Source: Jejuia pallidilutea (GTDB lineage Bacteria; Bacteroidota; Bacteroidia; Flavobacteriales; Flavobacteriaceae). Taken from it: 64,000 nt of DNA. The stretch covers positions 1 through 64,000 of the forward strand of contig NZ_PVEO01000005.1 in NCBI RefSeq assembly GCF_002973595.1. Direction: 5' to 3'. Positions 47,156 through 56,792 of the stretch are shown here, piece by piece. Position 1 is the first letter of the stretch. Every line of letters begins with the position of its first letter. A program made the translations under genes and the position numbers. The notes beneath the pieces are model-generated. The model was not told the DNA's origin and did no database searches. It worked only from the letters and a program-made list of their open reading frames with translations.

Positions 47156-50100
47156 TTAATCCTGTGGCATTATAGATGAATTCGTCTTAGATTCTTCTCG
47201 TTTTATAAGATTTAATTCAGTTTGTGCGTCTTCCACTACATCATCAAATTGCTTAAAGTTTTCTATAACACTTTCTAAAATATAAGTAGCTTGATAGGCA
47301 TCTTCTAAAGCATAAAAGTTTTTTGCCATTACCACTAAACCTTTGGCGCCATAGTATTTGTAACCCGAATAATCTTTAGCCAATTTTTGAGCTGAAATAT
47401 TAGAACTTTTATAATCTCCTGCTTTGTTTTTAAAATAAGCATCGTAAAACAAAGCTTCGGCTGCTGTTTCTCCAGTAGCTACTTTTTCTACGTTTTTATA
47501 TGCCGATTTAGCTTTGGCTTCATCACCTGTTTTTATGGCAGAACGCGCGATAATGATATACGCATCACTCTGTATTTTATTATCAATTTTAGAATTCTTT
47601 AAAACTTTATCGGCATAAGTTACGGCCTCATCGTAATGCTCTAATTGATAATTAGCCTTCATTAAATTAGATTGTGCAAAAACTACATTTTGAGGAAAAT
47701 TCGCTTCGGCCTCCAAACGTTTTAATAGAGGTATAGCTTGGTTCCAATTTTTGCCTTCCAAATGGTATTGCGATAATCTGTAAAGTGCTTCCTCGGTAAA
47801 TTCGCTTTGCGAAGCCTCTACAACATATTTATAATGTGGTGCAGCATTAGCAATTAAATCTTTTTTGTAATACAACTGCCCTAAATAAAAATGCGATTGT
47901 AAACTATGTATACCATTAGGAAAATTATTTAAATAACTATTAAACTGTTTAATTGCTGCATCTGTATTACCCTCTAAATACTGTTTTTCTGCGGCTTCGT
48001 AACTGGCATTATCTAAATCGGCATCGGTTACCTCAACATAATCTAATTGCTTTACCCAAGCTGCATACTCGTTTACACGCCCCAAATCTATATAAATTAA
48101 TCGTGCAGTAGATACGGCTTGAACCGCTTCGGGTGTGTTTGGATAATCGCCTGCTACTTTTTTAAACTTACTTAAAGCAGCATCATTTTCACTAGCGTTA
48201 TAATGAATTAAACCTTGCCGTAATAAAGATTTTGGCACAAACGAACTCATTCTATATTCTAAGTTTAGCTTATCGTAACTCGCCATCGCCTTATTTATAT
48301 TACCTGCTTTTACATAAGAATTACCTAATTCGTACAACGCATCGTCTCGCAATTTAGACTTTGGGTATTCTAGGATAAAGGCTTCCAACTCTTTAATTTT
48401 TTTTGGAGAATTTCCCGCATAACCTGTACTTATCGCTTTTTGGAAGAAAGCATAATCGGCCTCCAGTTCGTTTAATTTTATGGCATTGGTATACGCTTTT
48501 ATAGCCTCGTTATACTTACTGGACACAAAATAACCATCGGCCAAACGCAAATAAGCATCATTTAAACGCACTTTGTCCTCTTGCGGTTTCGCTATAAACT
48601 GATTGAAATAATTAGAGGCTTGATTGTAGTTTTTTAACTTAAAATAGGTGTAAGCTAAATTATAATCTATATGCTTCTGCTCAGGCAAATCCATTCCAGC
48701 GGCTTGCTGCACAAATTGCTTAAAACCAACTAAAGCGTCATCATAATCGGTTAAATTATAATCTGCTTCGGCTTTCCAAAAAGTTGCTCTTGCAGTAAAT
48801 CTTGCATCTCTGGGCTCGCTTAAAGATTTGTCAAAAAGTGTTTCTGCTTCCAAATATTTACTTTCGTTGTATAACTCTAAACCCCTATAAAATGCCACTT
48901 TCTGGTATGCCATTTTGTTCTCGAAACTTTTTTTCCTTTCTAAAAGGGTAAGTGCCTCTTCGTAGTTTTTTGATGTAATGTAAGAATCTATTAAAAGGGT
49001 TTCTATTTCTTCTTTATACGCCGTTTTAGGATATTTATCTAAATACGCTGCTAAAACTTGCGGTACAGATTGGTATGGATTTCCAATTTCGTAACTAATC
49101 TTAGCGTAGTTTAACCAAGCATCTTCTTGAATTTTTAAATTAAAATCCATTTGTGATGCATTTCTAAAAGCATTTAGTGCTTCTTGTTTTTTGTTTAATT
49201 TAATATAGCTTTCACCTAAGTGATAGTAGGCATTTTGCGCTATACTATTATTCCCATCAATAATTTTACTGAATTCTGAAACTGCATTTTCGTAATCTCC
49301 TTGTTTATAATGTGCGTATCCCAATTGGTAAAAATCGGTATTATTCCACTTGCCCTTTTTACCTTTATAAGCTTGTAAATATGGGATGGCCTCGGCATAT
49401 TGTTCTAGGTTAAAATAGCTTTCGCCGATAATTTTTGATAATTCTGAGACTTCATCAGCATCACTAGCATCTAATCGTGCTTTGGCAAGTTCAATAGCTT
49501 TTTCGAATTTACCGAGTTTAAAGTTTAAATCTGCTTGGTAATACGATAGTTTTTCTTTGTAGCGCTCTTGGTTTTCTACCTGTTCAAAATATTCATTTGC
49601 CCTATCATAGTCATCCCCTTCATAAGCCATAAACCCAATGTAATACTTTGCTTGGGCTCCATATTGTTGAGAGTTTTCTACCCTACTCAAATATTTTTTT
49701 GCGTCTTTATATTGCTTTGTTACAAAAGCGGTATACCCATTATTAAAATAGAATTTTTGTTGTTCTTTTTTAGATAGTGCGCTTTCGTCTACCCGCTTGT
49801 ACCACTTTCGGGCATAAGCATATTTTCCATTGGCAAAATAATAATCTGCTACATCTACAAAAGCTGTGTTACGCTTTGTGCTAGTTGGGTACTCCTCTAC
49901 AAAATCATTAATAAGTTGATCTGCATTTTGCTGATTTAGCCGTACAGCGCAATTAGCAATGTAATACGTACAATCTGCAATTAAACCTTCCCTTTCGGCC
50001 TCTTTTTTAATCTGGGCAAATAAGGATTGTGCTGCTTGATATTGCTGATTATTGTACAAGCTTAATGCTTTTTGAAAGTCTACCAAATTATTTGTGTACA

Positions 50101-50173
50101 CTGCCGATTGTTGCGCGACAACCTGTATACAAAGACATAAAGCTGTAATTAAAATACTATGTTTAAGATTCAT
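47156..50173 (-). CDS. Large secreted tetratricopeptide-repeat protein
   Basis: 1005 residues. Signal peptide 1-20 (CIQVVAQQ). The remainder is a continuous array of TPR/Sel1-like helical repeats, for example NTDFYQLGYAHYKQGDYENAVSEFSKII and LYELGNSYVKAGNINKAMASYDKLN. It resembles long periplasmic TPR scaffolds of Bacteroidota with BamD/YbgF-like repeats. A scaffold or cell-surface assembly role is inferred. It lies 127 bases upstream of the outer-membrane barrel gene. Confidence 0.88.
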   Translation of the reverse strand: MNLKHSILITALCLCIQVVAQQSAVYTNNLVDFQKALSLYNNQQYQAAQSLFAQIKKEAEREGLIADCTYYIANCAVRLNQQNADQLINDFVEEYPTSTKRNTAFVDVADYYFANGKYAYARKWYKRVDESALSKKEQQKFYFNNGYTAFVTKQYKDAKKYLSRVENSQQYGAQAKYYIGFMAYEGDDYDRANEYFEQVENQERYKEKLSYYQADLNFKLGKFEKAIELAKARLDASDADEVSELSKIIGESYFNLEQYAEAIPYLQAYKGKKGKWNNTDFYQLGYAHYKQGDYENAVSEFSKIIDGNNSIAQNAYYHLGESYIKLNKKQEALNAFRNASQMDFNLKIQEDAWLNYAKISYEIGNPYQSVPQVLAAYLDKYPKTAYKEEIETLLIDSYITSKNYEEALTLLERKKSFENKMAYQKVAFYRGLELYNESKYLEAETLFDKSLSEPRDARFTARATFWKAEADYNLTDYDDALVGFKQFVQQAAGMDLPEQKHIDYNLAYTYFKLKNYNQASNYFNQFIAKPQEDKVRLNDAYLRLADGYFVSSKYNEAIKAYTNAIKLNELEADYAFFQKAISTGYAGNSPKKIKELEAFILEYPKSKLRDDALYELGNSYVKAGNINKAMASYDKLNLEYRMSSFVPKSLLRQGLIHYNASENDAALSKFKKVAGDYPNTPEAVQAVSTARLIYIDLGRVNEYAAWVKQLDYVEVTDADLDNASYEAAEKQYLEGNTDAAIKQFNSYLNNFPNGIHSLQSHFYLGQLYYKKDLIANAAPHYKYVVEASQSEFTEEALYRLSQYHLEGKNWNQAIPLLKRLEAEANFPQNVVFAQSNLMKANYQLEHYDEAVTYADKVLKNSKIDNKIQSDAYIIIARSAIKTGDEAKAKSAYKNVEKVATGETAAEALFYDAYFKNKAGDYKSSNISAQKLAKDYSGYKYYGAKGLVVMAKNFYALEDAYQATYILESVIENFKQFDDVVEDAQTELNLIKREESKTNSSIMPQD

Positions 50174-50513
50174 TTAGTATTTGGTTTTGTTTGATGAAAT
50201 TCAAAGATAAACAAAGGTTTTAGATTCCCGCATTATTCATTGATTCTCAATTTATACTAATGTATTTATGAATCTTCGATTTCGCGAGAATAATAAATTC
50301 AATTGATACCAAAATATACATTTTGGAAATCTTCTTAATCCATAACGCAACAATCGTGCTAGAATTATAAACCAACTTATTAAATCTTAAAAAAAATTAA
50401 GCAAATAGAGGTGAGAAAAAACCAAAAAAACATAATAAAAAAAAAGAAATACGGTTATTGGTTTGCGCTATTAAACTTTAAACTCTAAACTTGTATATTG
50501 AAATTCATATACT
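50174..50513. promoter_or_regulatory. Divergent promoter region between TPR and FtsE-like genes
   Basis: 340 bases without a gene, AT-rich. On the minus strand TATCTTTG (50202-50209) fits the -7 consensus, 29 bases before the TPR protein ATG. For the rightward ftsE-like gene only weak matches (TAAACTTTA, TAAACTTG around 50470-50490) are seen. Confidence 0.5.
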
Positions 50514-51197
50514 ATGTCTGAAACCATTTTACAGCTAAAAGATGCATCTATCTACCAAGGGGAAAGTTTAGTACTCTCTAATGTTAATGTTGAAATAAAC
50601 AAAGGCGAATTTGTATACTTAATTGGAAAAACCGGAACAGGAAAAAGTAGTTTTATGAAGACGCTTTATGGCGATTTACCCTTAACTGAAGGCGAGGGCT
50701 TTATAGTAGATTACAATTTAAAAACCTTGAAAGAAAAAGATATTCCGTTTTTAAGGCGTAAACTTGGTGTAGTTTTTCAAGACTTTAAATTACTTATAGA
50801 CAGAACTGTAAACGAGAATTTGCTTTTTGTTTTAAAGGCTACTGGGTGGAAAGACAAAGAAAAAATGAACGCTCGTATAGAAGAAGTGCTAACAAAGGTA
50901 GGCATGAAAACCAAAGGCTTTAAGTTTCCGCACGAACTCTCTGGTGGAGAACAACAGCGCATAGCCATTGCCAGAGCACTATTAAACAACCCCGAACTAA
51001 TTTTGGCCGACGAGCCTACCGGAAACCTAGACCCGCAAACCAGTGTAGAAGTTATGGAAGTATTGCAAGACATTAACAAAAATGGCAACACAATACTTAT
51101 GGCCACACACGATTATGCCTTACCTTTAAAGTACCCAAGCAAAACATTAAAGTGTGATGAGAATCAGGTTTATGAAGTGGTACAACGAAAAGGGTAA
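50514..51197 (+). CDS. ftsE: FtsE-like ABC transporter ATPase
   Basis: 227 residues. Walker A GKTGTGKSS, Q loop VFQDFKLL, signature LSGGEQQRIAIARAL, Walker B LILADEPTGNLDP, H loop ATHD. The VFQDFKLLIDRTVNENL stretch is typical of FtsE, which with FtsX controls septal peptidoglycan hydrolases. No ftsX is adjacent, so the partner permease is elsewhere. It is followed after 5 bases by glycosyltransferase genes, which probably share the transcript. Confidence 0.88.
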   Translation: MSETILQLKDASIYQGESLVLSNVNVEINKGEFVYLIGKTGTGKSSFMKTLYGDLPLTEGEGFIVDYNLKTLKEKDIPFLRRKLGVVFQDFKLLIDRTVNENLLFVLKATGWKDKEKMNARIEEVLTKVGMKTKGFKFPHELSGGEQQRIAIARALLNNPELILADEPTGNLDPQTSVEVMEVLQDINKNGNTILMATHDYALPLKYPSKTLKCDENQVYEVVQRKG

Positions 51198-51202
51198 ATT
51201 TC

Positions 51203-52090
51203 ATGAAAGGTTTGAGTGTTTGTATTCCAGTTTATAATTATGATTGTTTAAAAACAGTTGTACATATTTGCAAGCAAATTAAAACCTTAAAATTAGCTGC
51301 CGAAATTATTGTTTTTGATGACGCTTCTACCCTTGAATTAACAAAACTGTCCACTTTTAAAAACCCCATCTATACCTATAAGAAGCTACAAAACAACGTA
51401 GGAAGATCGAAAATTAGAAACCTTTTGGTAAAAGCTTCTGCGTTCGATTATGTACTTTTTTTAGATGGAGATTCCAAAGTTTCTGAAAATTTTATAGCCA
51501 CATATATTGAAACAATTAAAAAGCAGCCTAACACAATAATTTATGGAGGTACTAGCAAGCCAAAGCGTACTAATACTAAAAATAAATTACGTTACAACTA
51601 TGGCTTAAAATATGAGTATAAGACAACTTTAAAAAGAAACGAAAATCCATACCATCATTTTAGACCCAATAATTTTGTATCCCCTAAACATATTTTAAAG
51701 ATTAACCCTTTTAACGAAGAGCTAGACACATATGGACATGAAGACACCTTTTTTTGTTATGAAATGGAAAAAAAAGGTATTGAAATTATTCACATCAATA
51801 ATCCCGTTATTCATTTAGATATGGATAGCAACATTGAATTTATAGAAAAGACCAAAACAGCAATAAAAAATCTTATCTTACTAAAAAAAAAGCATCCAGA
51901 ATTCACCTCTTACAGTAAGCTTTTATTAGCTCTAAATAAATTTAAGTTCTTAAACTCTGTATTTGCAAAAAAAATAGCAACTCTATTATCTGTCTTTTTT
52001 GAAAGGGCTGCAATCAAAACCAATAGTGCAAATAGCCTACAACTGTTTAAATTTTGCTACATTGTGTCTATTCAAAACCATTATGACTAA
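51203..52090 (+). CDS. Family 2 glycosyltransferase
   Basis: 295 residues. GT-A fold N terminus LSVCIPVYNYD, DDAS, NNVGRSKIRN and the metal-binding VLFLDGDS. A second acidic motif LDTYGHEDTFFCYEMEK follows. Transfers a sugar to a surface glycan; donor unknown. Starts 5 bases after the ftsE-like gene and overlaps the next glycosyltransferase by 8 bases. Confidence 0.9.
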   Translation: MKGLSVCIPVYNYDCLKTVVHICKQIKTLKLAAEIIVFDDASTLELTKLSTFKNPIYTYKKLQNNVGRSKIRNLLVKASAFDYVLFLDGDSKVSENFIATYIETIKKQPNTIIYGGTSKPKRTNTKNKLRYNYGLKYEYKTTLKRNENPYHHFRPNNFVSPKHILKINPFNEELDTYGHEDTFFCYEMEKKGIEIIHINNPVIHLDMDSNIEFIEKTKTAIKNLILLKKKHPEFTSYSKLLLALNKFKFLNSVFAKKIATLLSVFFERAAIKTNSANSLQLFKFCYIVSIQNHYD

Positions 52091-53042
52091 TTTTAACACT
52101 ACACCTTTTTTTTCGGTTGTAATTCCTTTATACAACAAGGAAAAGTATATACTTAGCACCATTGCAAGTGTAACAAATCAGTCGTTTAAAGATTTTGAAA
52201 TTATAATAGTTGATGATGGAAGTACAGATAGAAGCAAAAGTATAATTTCGAAAATAAAAGATTCTAGAATAAAAATAATTACACAACAAAATTTAGGAGC
52301 GCCTAATGCAAGAAATAACGGTATAGCTAAAGCCAAAGCCAAATATATTGCACTTTTAGATGCAGATGATACGTGGTACCATAACCACCTATTAGAATTA
52401 AAAAAACAAATAGAAATTTACCCAAACGCTGGGTTATATTGTAATAATTACGACATTTATTATAGCGAAACCGTAAAAAAAAATGCCCAGTTTAATTTTA
52501 ATTTTGATGATAAATGTCTTGTTGTTGATGACTATTTTAAGGCCAGCATAATAAATTCAGTTGCGTGGACTTCTGCTGTTGCCTTCGAAAAAGAAAAGTT
52601 TATTTCAATTGGAGGGTTCGATACCACATTAAAAACAGCTCAAGACATAGATTTATGGATACGATTTGCTTTACTGTATAAGGTTATATTTAACCCAACT
52701 ATAACCATGTCTTACAAATTCCATGTAGACGATAGTCTTTCTAAAAATGAAGAAAGCTATAACCAAATTAGATTAGATTCTTTTAAGAAATATAAAAAAG
52801 AAGAAGCAAATAACCCCTCTTTAAAATTGTATTTAGATATTAATAGATATGCCTTAGCTATACGCTGTAAATTAAACCATCAATTAGAGCTGTTTGAAAC
52901 TGTAAAAAAAGACATAGACTATGCCAACTTAAACCTAAAACAAAAAATATTAATTAGCTTACCTAAGCAGCTGCTAATACTTGCTAAAAACACCCAGAAC
53001 TTTTTAAAAAAGAGAAAACTTTACGTGACTGCCTACAAATAA
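52083..53042 (+). CDS. Family 2 glycosyltransferase
   Basis: 319 residues from ATG at 52083, which overlaps the preceding gene by 8 bases; the longer frame starting at 51999 lies inside that gene and is rejected. GT-A motifs FFSVVIPLYNKEKYI, VDDGSTDRS, GAPNARNNGI, LDADD (metal site). Convergent with the phosphatase-superfamily gene that ends at 53053. Confidence 0.92.
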   Translation: MTNFNTTPFFSVVIPLYNKEKYILSTIASVTNQSFKDFEIIIVDDGSTDRSKSIISKIKDSRIKIITQQNLGAPNARNNGIAKAKAKYIALLDADDTWYHNHLLELKKQIEIYPNAGLYCNNYDIYYSETVKKNAQFNFNFDDKCLVVDDYFKASIINSVAWTSAVAFEKEKFISIGGFDTTLKTAQDIDLWIRFALLYKVIFNPTITMSYKFHVDDSLSKNEESYNQIRLDSFKKYKKEEANNPSLKLYLDINRYALAIRCKLNHQLELFETVKKDIDYANLNLKQKILISLPKQLLILAKNTQNFLKKRKLYVTAYK

Positions 53043-53052
53043 AGAACTTAAG

Positions 53053-54651
53053 TTATTTAAAATATGTATCAAAATTAACAGTATCCTTAATAATTCTTTT
53101 TCTCTCTTTAAAATATTTACTAAAAATACTTCTAGTACTATCTATTTCTTTTGCCTTAATATCTAACAAATCTGCCATGGAATGGAAAAAGTCGTCAACC
53201 ATATATTTTCTGTTAGTAATAAAAGGAAAGTTTTCTTGCTGCTTAAATTTATTTGATTGCCATACAAAGAAAGGGATTTCAAACATTTGTCTGGAATATA
53301 TATCTTCATTATGTCCTGCCATATTTATAGTATCGTACATTTCCTCAGCATGATCAGAAAAGTATAAAACAAAACTTTTAGCTTTCAAACTATTTACTTG
53401 TTTAATTATTTCTGAAATAATAAAATCATTGTATAGAATTGCATTGTCATAATGGTTAATCTTCTCAAAACTTTCATTCGATTTAAAATTAGTTTTCGGC
53501 GTATCTTTAAATTTATTGAATGTTTCCGGATATCTATTTTCATAATGATGATGAGTACCCATCATATGAACAAAAATGACTTTTTTACTAACTTTTTCTC
53601 TTAAAATTCTATTTAAAGGCGCTAAGAGCTCTCCATCTAAAACTTTGCTGTTTCCTGCTAAGGTTGTTGTTAAAAATTCATGGTTTTTGGAGGATAGACC
53701 AATCTTAGTAATCATGCTTTCATAAGGCCCTATTGGTCTTTGATTAGACAACCAATAGGTTTCAAAACCTACACTATTAAGCAATTGTAATATAGAGCCT
53801 TCTGTTATTAATTCTGGAGCTTCATAATTACCCAAGGTTAATATTTTAGTTAAGGCACCAACCGAGTATGCATGTGGACTAATAACATCTTGGTATATTA
53901 ACAATTCATCCTTAATACTATTTAGCCTTGGTGTTGTTGCTCTGTAATAATTATAAATTCCCATATGAGAGCGAGCAGTGGATTCTCCAATAATTATTAC
54001 ATATACCTCATCTTGATCATCCATGTACCGGTAAACATCATTAAAATCACCTGTTTTATTCGTTTTATAATCTCCTAATTTTTTAGATTCTATGTTATAA
54101 TCTACTACAGATTTTAGAATTAGGTAAGGTAAATTGAAATTTATAAGCGATGTTAGCTTAATAAAGACAATACAAATTAGAAATAATAGAGAAATTTTAA
54201 TCCTCTGAGCTGTCCTTTCTGGGAATACTTTTAATTTAAAAAGCCTTTTGGTATTCTTTATTGCAAAAAAAACAATAAGGGAAAAAATTATACTATATAT
54301 TATTATTGGAAGATCTACATAAAAACTTAAAAACTCCTTACTTTCATTAGTGTTAGAATCTAGAGTAACAAAAATTGCCGATGAACTGAAAAAAGTTTGA
54401 AATAAATAATAATAAATAGTTTCTATATATAAACATAAAGCAAAAACAACATATGATAGTTTAAAATAAAGTGATTTGAAATTTAAACCTTTGAGTAAAA
54501 AAATTGGAATGATTAATGTTGCTCCAAAAAAAATATTTTCTAAAAAATTTAATAAAACAAACAACGTAATGTTATTAAAAACAACATTAAAAAAAAAGCC
54601 AGAGCATACCAATACCAGGTATCTTAGAAAAAGTTTTTTTAAAACTATCAT
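53053..54651 (-). CDS. Membrane phosphoethanolamine-transferase-like enzyme (EptA/sulfatase fold)
   Basis: 532 residues from ATG at 54651, which forms a 4-base ATGA overlap with the stop of the upstream glycosyltransferase; a GTG at 54675 is less likely. Five N-terminal membrane helices, then an alkaline-phosphatase-superfamily domain with nucleophile Thr about 225 (GESTARSHMGIYNYYR), late metal ligands YFSDHAEE and AGHNED. EptA-like enzymes add phosphoethanolamine to lipid A or other glycans and can lower sensitivity to cationic peptides. The acceptor here is unknown, probably a surface glycan. Confidence 0.88.
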   Translation of the reverse strand: MIVLKKLFLRYLVLVCSGFFFNVVFNNITLFVLLNFLENIFFGATLIIPIFLLKGLNFKSLYFKLSYVVFALCLYIETIYYYLFQTFFSSSAIFVTLDSNTNESKEFLSFYVDLPIIIYSIIFSLIVFFAIKNTKRLFKLKVFPERTAQRIKISLLFLICIVFIKLTSLINFNLPYLILKSVVDYNIESKKLGDYKTNKTGDFNDVYRYMDDQDEVYVIIIGESTARSHMGIYNYYRATTPRLNSIKDELLIYQDVISPHAYSVGALTKILTLGNYEAPELITEGSILQLLNSVGFETYWLSNQRPIGPYESMITKIGLSSKNHEFLTTTLAGNSKVLDGELLAPLNRILREKVSKKVIFVHMMGTHHHYENRYPETFNKFKDTPKTNFKSNESFEKINHYDNAILYNDFIISEIIKQVNSLKAKSFVLYFSDHAEEMYDTINMAGHNEDIYSRQMFEIPFFVWQSNKFKQQENFPFITNRKYMVDDFFHSMADLLDIKAKEIDSTRSIFSKYFKERKRIIKDTVNFDTYFK

Positions 54652-55478
54652 ACGCTTTTCGTTAATTGTCTGCACTGGTTAATCCCTTTAAAACCTACTA
54701 GTAGTTTGTTAAAGCTACCTCTTATACTTACTGCTCCATTAACCACTAAAAAAAATATATATTTTAACAACAATATGTAACTAAAATTTTTAAACTCTAA
54801 ATAATTTATAGCGCATATTGTTTTCACGTAATTATCACTACCCATATTGCTAGTAGATCTTTCCAGAGCATGTTTAACTATAGTACTATTTACAAAATAA
54901 ACAGATAAGCCATTTGATATGGCTTTCTTTAAAAACAGATATTCTTCTCCAGATTGAAAATAACTACCCAAGCCAAAAAGTGTATTAAATGCTATTCCTT
55001 TCTCAAGAATTGCCTTTCGTTTAAAGGCTATTTCTATGGATGATGTTGGTTTTATGCTTTTTCTTGAGAGCAGTTGCCCGCCTGTTTTTGGATATGCTTT
55101 ATATTGTTCTCCAGTAAACGTATCTATTTTAAACCTTATAATTGTAGCTTCAGGAAATTTTATAAAGCCTTCCTTGGTAATAGTTTCAAATTCTTTAACA
55201 TATTCCACATCATCATCAGCTATCAAACATATATCACCAACTGCATTCTTTATTGCTAAATTTCTACTTTTAGATAGTCCTTTCTCATAGGAATTAACTA
55301 CTCTAATGTTTTTTAATTTTGACGTTAGTTCGCGTCCTTTAGTAGTTTGGTTTACAATTAAAATATTTAATTGTTTTATGTCTTGATGCGGAAACATCTT
55401 TTCTAAAAAAGATAGAGAAGTACGGTTCATTGTAGATACAAGAACCTCTAATGTATTGCTTAAAACTAAACTACCCAT
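54648..55478 (-). CDS. Family 2-like glycosyltransferase
   Basis: 276 residues. LEVLVSTMNRTSL, SKSRNLAIKNAVGDICLIADDDVEY (acidic motif), and FGLGSYFQSGEEYLFLKKAI as likely acceptor/catalytic part. A C-terminal hydrophobic segment (YILLLKYIFFLVV) could associate with the membrane. Translationally coupled to the downstream enzyme by ATGA; 6 bases after the flippase gene. Confidence 0.88.
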   Translation of the reverse strand: MGSLVLSNTLEVLVSTMNRTSLSFLEKMFPHQDIKQLNILIVNQTTKGRELTSKLKNIRVVNSYEKGLSKSRNLAIKNAVGDICLIADDDVEYVKEFETITKEGFIKFPEATIIRFKIDTFTGEQYKAYPKTGGQLLSRKSIKPTSSIEIAFKRKAILEKGIAFNTLFGLGSYFQSGEEYLFLKKAISNGLSVYFVNSTIVKHALERSTSNMGSDNYVKTICAINYLEFKNFSYILLLKYIFFLVVNGAVSIRGSFNKLLVGFKGINQCRQLTKSV

Positions 55479-55484
55479 AAAAAA

Positions 55485-56777
55485 CTATAACGCTCTATTA
55501 ACTCCAACAAAACTTTTTCTTAAAATAAACAATACTACCAAGAAGTACAATATGTACCTAATAAAATGTGCGATTACTACGCCCTCTGTACCATAGTAAT
55601 CAATAAAATAAACTGAAAGCATATAAAAAACAATGACTGAAAAAAGCTCTGTAATAATAAAATTAGTTGTTTGCTTTTTAGCCAAAAACTGATATGCGAT
55701 TACAAAAGCTGTAAACTTAACCAAATCTCCCAGCAATTGCCACTTAAAATATTTAGACATTTCTAAAAATTCTGTGGTGTAAAGTAATGTTATAATTTGT
55801 TGTTTTAATAAGAATACTAAAAATAGACCAACAATAAGCAGCGGCAACAGCATTTTGTATATATGTTTTACCTCTTTTCTAAAATTATACGTATTTGTAA
55901 TTCGGGCATATCTTGGTAAAATATATAAAGGAAAAATAGCAGCCGTAAACTGCATATATGCGTTTGAAATAGAGTTCATAGCCGTCCAATAGCCAGAATC
56001 TGCAATACTTATCTTATGTTCTATAAGTCGTCTTATAGCTATTTCGTTTATATTGGCAAAGAGCACAACCACAATAGTCATTAAGCTATATGGCAATAAT
56101 TTATTCTTAAAACTTAAATTTAAAGTTACGCCTTTTAAACTTATATAAGTAAAACTCGTTTTAAAGGTAATTACAATGTAGCATATAAACTGTACAATTG
56201 GAATAATTGCAACTGCCACCAAACTACCATACAATCCTAATTTATAAGTAAAACCAACTATTAAAACAGTATTAACTACCACAATTACTAATGTGGCTTT
56301 GGTAAATATTTTATACGCAGAAAGACCATTTAAAAGCGCATTTACAATAGCATTTAATGAAAGAAATGGAATAACAAAGGCTAAAATTTTAAATATTAAT
56401 TTAAAATCTCTAGTCTCACCAAAAATTGATTGATTTAAGAAACTTGCTCCAAAAAAAAGAATACAGAAGGATAATAGTGCCGCCGCTGTACTAAACAGTA
56501 ATGTAGTTGAGAATAATTGATTTAGTTTTTGTTTATCATCTTTATACTCGGCAACGTATTTTACCAATCCGTTTGAAGTGCCCAAAACTGAAAATTTTTC
56601 AAAAAAAGCAGTTACATTTTTTAAATTACCTACCAAAGCAATGCCTTCTGCCCCAATAATTATAGCCAATACTTTTTGGGTTATTAAGGTGAAACCCATT
56701 TTTGCAAATACAAGAAATGCATTAGCAGAAGTAACCTTAAATAATAGGTTGTTTTTTATAAACCCTGGTAATTTCAA
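55485..56777 (-). CDS. Wzx-like lipid-linked glycan flippase (first of tandem pair)
   Basis: 430 residues, start TTG at 56777, about 12 membrane helices. Opening KVTSANAFLVFAKMGF and IIGAEGIALVGNLKN identify the O-antigen translocase (WzxE-like, MOP superfamily). Flips lipid-linked sugars across the inner membrane. It is a paralogue of the gene 15 bases upstream, with matching motifs such as IGAEG[IL]ALVGNL[KR]N. Confidence 0.9.
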   Translation of the reverse strand: MKLPGFIKNNLLFKVTSANAFLVFAKMGFTLITQKVLAIIIGAEGIALVGNLKNVTAFFEKFSVLGTSNGLVKYVAEYKDDKQKLNQLFSTTLLFSTAAALLSFCILFFGASFLNQSIFGETRDFKLIFKILAFVIPFLSLNAIVNALLNGLSAYKIFTKATLVIVVVNTVLIVGFTYKLGLYGSLVAVAIIPIVQFICYIVITFKTSFTYISLKGVTLNLSFKNKLLPYSLMTIVVVLFANINEIAIRRLIEHKISIADSGYWTAMNSISNAYMQFTAAIFPLYILPRYARITNTYNFRKEVKHIYKMLLPLLIVGLFLVFLLKQQIITLLYTTEFLEMSKYFKWQLLGDLVKFTAFVIAYQFLAKKQTTNFIITELFSVIVFYMLSVYFIDYYGTEGVVIAHFIRYILYFLVVLFILRKSFVGVNRAL

Positions 56778-56792
56778 TAGAAAAAATATAAG

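Noticed and set aside
51999-52082. Longer N terminus for the second glycosyltransferase
   Set aside because: The extension lies within the previous gene; family homology begins at the ATG at 52083.
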